Below are positions 6,322 through 7,763 of a DNA stretch of 7,763 nt, piece after piece. Source of the stretch: Acidobacteriota bacterium (GTDB lineage Bacteria; Acidobacteriota; Terriglobia; UBA7540); NCBI GenBank assembly GCA_021789565.1, contig JAJYJL010000332.1:1-7763 (forward strand), read 5' to 3'. How positions within the stretch are numbered: position 1 is the first letter of the stretch; every line of letters begins with the position of its first letter. Under the pieces are notes generated by a model. It saw only the letters and a list, made by a program, of their open reading frames with translations. It ran no database searches and was not told the origin of the DNA. Made by a program: the position numbers and the translations under genes.

Positions 6322-6879
6322 CTATGTCTTTTTTATCACGCGCTCGACAGCCTCATCCACAGTATGAACCATCGTCACAATATCCATGGCAGGTATTCTA
6401 ACTTTGTTTGAAAGCAAGGCCAGTTTCGTTTCCTGTTCCAGACACTCGATTACCGGCTGCCAGTAAGGAACCATCACCAGCAACGGCTTGCGCCCGCCAA
6501 CGGACCGCGACAAAGCTGATTTGTTCATCATCTCCCAAACCAGCGCCAGCTCCGCCAGCGTTCCCGTGCCGCCGGGCAGTACAACATAAGAGTCGCCGCG
6601 TTCAATCAGTGTCAGCAGGCGCTGCATGAACGTCGGGGTCCGCACTTCTTCGGCGATCCAGCGGTTGGCAGCGAAGGGCCACACATCGCAGGTGACGCCA
6701 ACCGTATGTCCACCGGCCTCTCTGGCGCCACGCGCCGAAGCTTCCATCAAACCGCCGTAGCCGCCGTTGCAGATGGCAAAACCGGCCTCGGCAAGCTGGC
6801 GTCCCAGTTGTTGCGCATCCTGGTATGCCTCCGTGCCCTCGCCCGGAATCGAACTTCCGAAAATGGTAATCGTTTCCAT
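6322..6879 (-). CDS. LOG-family Rossmann-fold nucleotide-binding protein
   Basis: A member of the LOG/COG1611 family once labelled 'lysine decarboxylase'. Characterised relatives hydrolyse the N-glycosidic bond of (cytokinin) nucleoside 5'-monophosphates, releasing ribose 5-phosphate. From the ATG at 6879 it has 185 residues, the family norm. Seen are the beta strand I-T-I-F-G-S-S (4-10), N-G-G-Y-G-G-L-M-E-A (38-47), M-Q-R (85-87, with the likely catalytic Arg87) and P-G-G-T-G-T-L-A-E (102-110, with Glu110). The usual Arg-Lys pair is Arg-Leu here. An in-frame GTG at 6951 would add 24 residues and overlap the upstream carboxypeptidase stop by 7 bp (GTGGTAG), allowing translational coupling. 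That extension has no family resemblance, so 6879 is preferred, but neither start has a good Shine-Dalgarno sequence. The physiological substrate cannot be told from sequence. Confidence 0.9.
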   Translation of the reverse strand: METITIFGSSIPGEGTEAYQDAQQLGRQLAEAGFAICNGGYGGLMEASARGAREAGGHTVGVTCDVWPFAANRWIAEEVRTPTFMQRLLTLIERGDSYVVLPGGTGTLAELALVWEMMNKSALSRSVGGRKPLLVMVPYWQPVIECLEQETKLALLSNKVRIPAMDIVTMVHTVDEAVERVIKKT

Positions 6880-6944
6880 CAACGTGCAACGCCGCGGGGT
6901 TCCCGCCTCACGAAGCTCGATGCCGCCGCGAAATTCCGCGGGTG

Positions 6945-7763
6945 CTACCACCTGTGCGCATACTGCCGGTATATCTGGAGAGCGATCCGGTCCATTACTT
7001 TGGTGGTCTGCGTCCAGGTGAGCGGTTGATGATTTGCAAATATCACAAATGCCAGCCGGCGCCGCCCCGGCAGTTCCATGAAACCGGAGAGCGCGTTCAC
7101 GTTTTCCAGGAACCCGGTCTTGGCATGGATGCGGCCCTGCAACGGAGTGTTGTGAAAGCGGTCCGCCAGCGTTCCATCAACACCGGCCACCGGCAGTGCA
7201 TCATAAAACGAATGGAACCAGGGTTGGCGCGCATCGAACTCCAGCAGCTTGATCACTGCATCGGGTGAAACCAATGTTTCACGCGACAGGCCGGACCCTC
7301 CGGCAAACTGGACTTCTTCGGGCGCGATCCCGAGCTTCTGTGTGAAATTCTTGAGAATGTCCAGACCGTCTTCGAGACTTCCCTTGTTGTCCAGAACCCG
7401 TGACATGGTGCGCAACAGCATTTCAGCGTGCAGGTTCTGGCTGACCTTCAGCGTCACCTTCACATCCTGGCTCAGCGGCAATGAGTCATGCTCGGCCAGA
7501 ACGACACGCTTTTCCGGCAACTGCGACGGAGGACCACTGGCAGCTTCTGCCGGAGAAACTTCCCGGACCACGACATTGCCATCCACCTTGACACCACGCT
7601 GCTGCAGCAGTTTGCGGAACATCTCACCAATGAAGAGTGGCGGGTTCTGGATGGAGATGCCTTCTTTGTCTCCATCGGAGCCAGCCGGCACCTGCCCCCA
7701 GACGTCGAGTTCCATGGAGCCCGGAAACCGGTTGATCTCAACTTTGGCTTGCGTCCCCGCTGC
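6945..7763 (-). CDS. dacB: D-alanyl-D-alanine carboxypeptidase/endopeptidase, PBP4 (DacB) type, 5' end missing
   Basis: A peptidase S13 family enzyme that trims or cleaves peptidoglycan peptide cross-links in the periplasm. About 272 C-terminal residues are present and the frame stays open to the window edge, so the ATG at 7715 is internal and not the start. The second active-site motif S-x-N is S-Q-N (7434-7442, in V-S-Q-N-L-H-A-E) and the third, K-T-G, is at 7113-7121 (in H-A-K-T-G-F-L-E-N-V-N-A-L-S-G). The nucleophile motif S-x-x-K and the expected signal peptide lie outside the window. The stop TAG (6945-6947) overlaps a possible GTG start of the LOG-family gene, so the two are likely co-transcribed. 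Confidence 0.93.
   Translation of the reverse strand, partial: AAGTQAKVEINRFPGSMELDVWGQVPAGSDGDKEGISIQNPPLFIGEMFRKLLQQRGVKVDGNVVVREVSPAEAASGPPSQLPEKRVVLAEHDSLPLSQDVKVTLKVSQNLHAEMLLRTMSRVLDNKGSLEDGLDILKNFTQKLGIAPEEVQFAGGSGLSRETLVSPDAVIKLLEFDARQPWFHSFYDALPVAGVDGTLADRFHNTPLQGRIHAKTGFLENVNALSGFMELPGRRRLAFVIFANHQPLTWTQTTKVMDRIALQIYRQYAHRW

Overview
This is a moderately GC-rich bacterial chromosomal window with tightly packed housekeeping genes. No phage, transposase, tRNA, rRNA or CRISPR signal was seen. The best lineage guess is Acidobacteriota or a similar soil bacterium. That rests on the overall protein flavour and on a degenerate interspersed palindromic repeat between glpD and the acylphosphatase gene that resembles, from memory, repeats common in acidobacterial genomes. 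The assignment is an inference.

Layout. Positions 1-369 hold no confidently identified gene. There is a long minus-strand open frame running off the left edge and a strong UUCG-type hairpin. Three plus-strand genes follow: glpD (quinone-dependent glycerol-3-phosphate dehydrogenase), a 94-residue acylphosphatase, and apt (adenine phosphoribosyltransferase). The last two are only 27 bp apart. The rest lies on the minus strand and converges on apt. In transcription order from the right edge it is a PBP4-type D-Ala-D-Ala carboxypeptidase (5' end outside the window), a LOG-family Rossmann nucleotide-binding protein, MutS2, and a two-domain thioredoxin-fold protein.

The main find is the last of these genes. 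It looks split in two by an in-frame TGA at 3289-3291, but the frame is the same on both sides. The TGA replaces exactly the first cysteine of the CxxC redox motif, giving T-P-T-[TGA]-P-H-C-P-R-A-V. A stable hairpin with a GU-containing apical loop sits 12-28 nt past the TGA, the geometry of a bacterial SECIS element. The gene is best read as one 221-residue selenoprotein of the protein disulfide oxidoreductase family (glutaredoxin-like, related to the AhpF N-terminal domain). Selenocysteine is residue 142 in a UxxC active site. The N-terminal thioredoxin fold has lost its own CxxC, so all redox chemistry would rest on the U-x-x-C site.

How they fit together: glpD feeds glycerol-3-phosphate electrons to the quinone pool, acylphosphatase removes acyl phosphates, and apt salvages adenine. 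The minus-strand genes cover cell-wall remodelling, nucleotide hydrolysis, DNA/ribosome maintenance (MutS2) and thiol/selenol redox control. They are co-oriented and closely spaced, so partial co-transcription is likely, but they do not form one obvious pathway.
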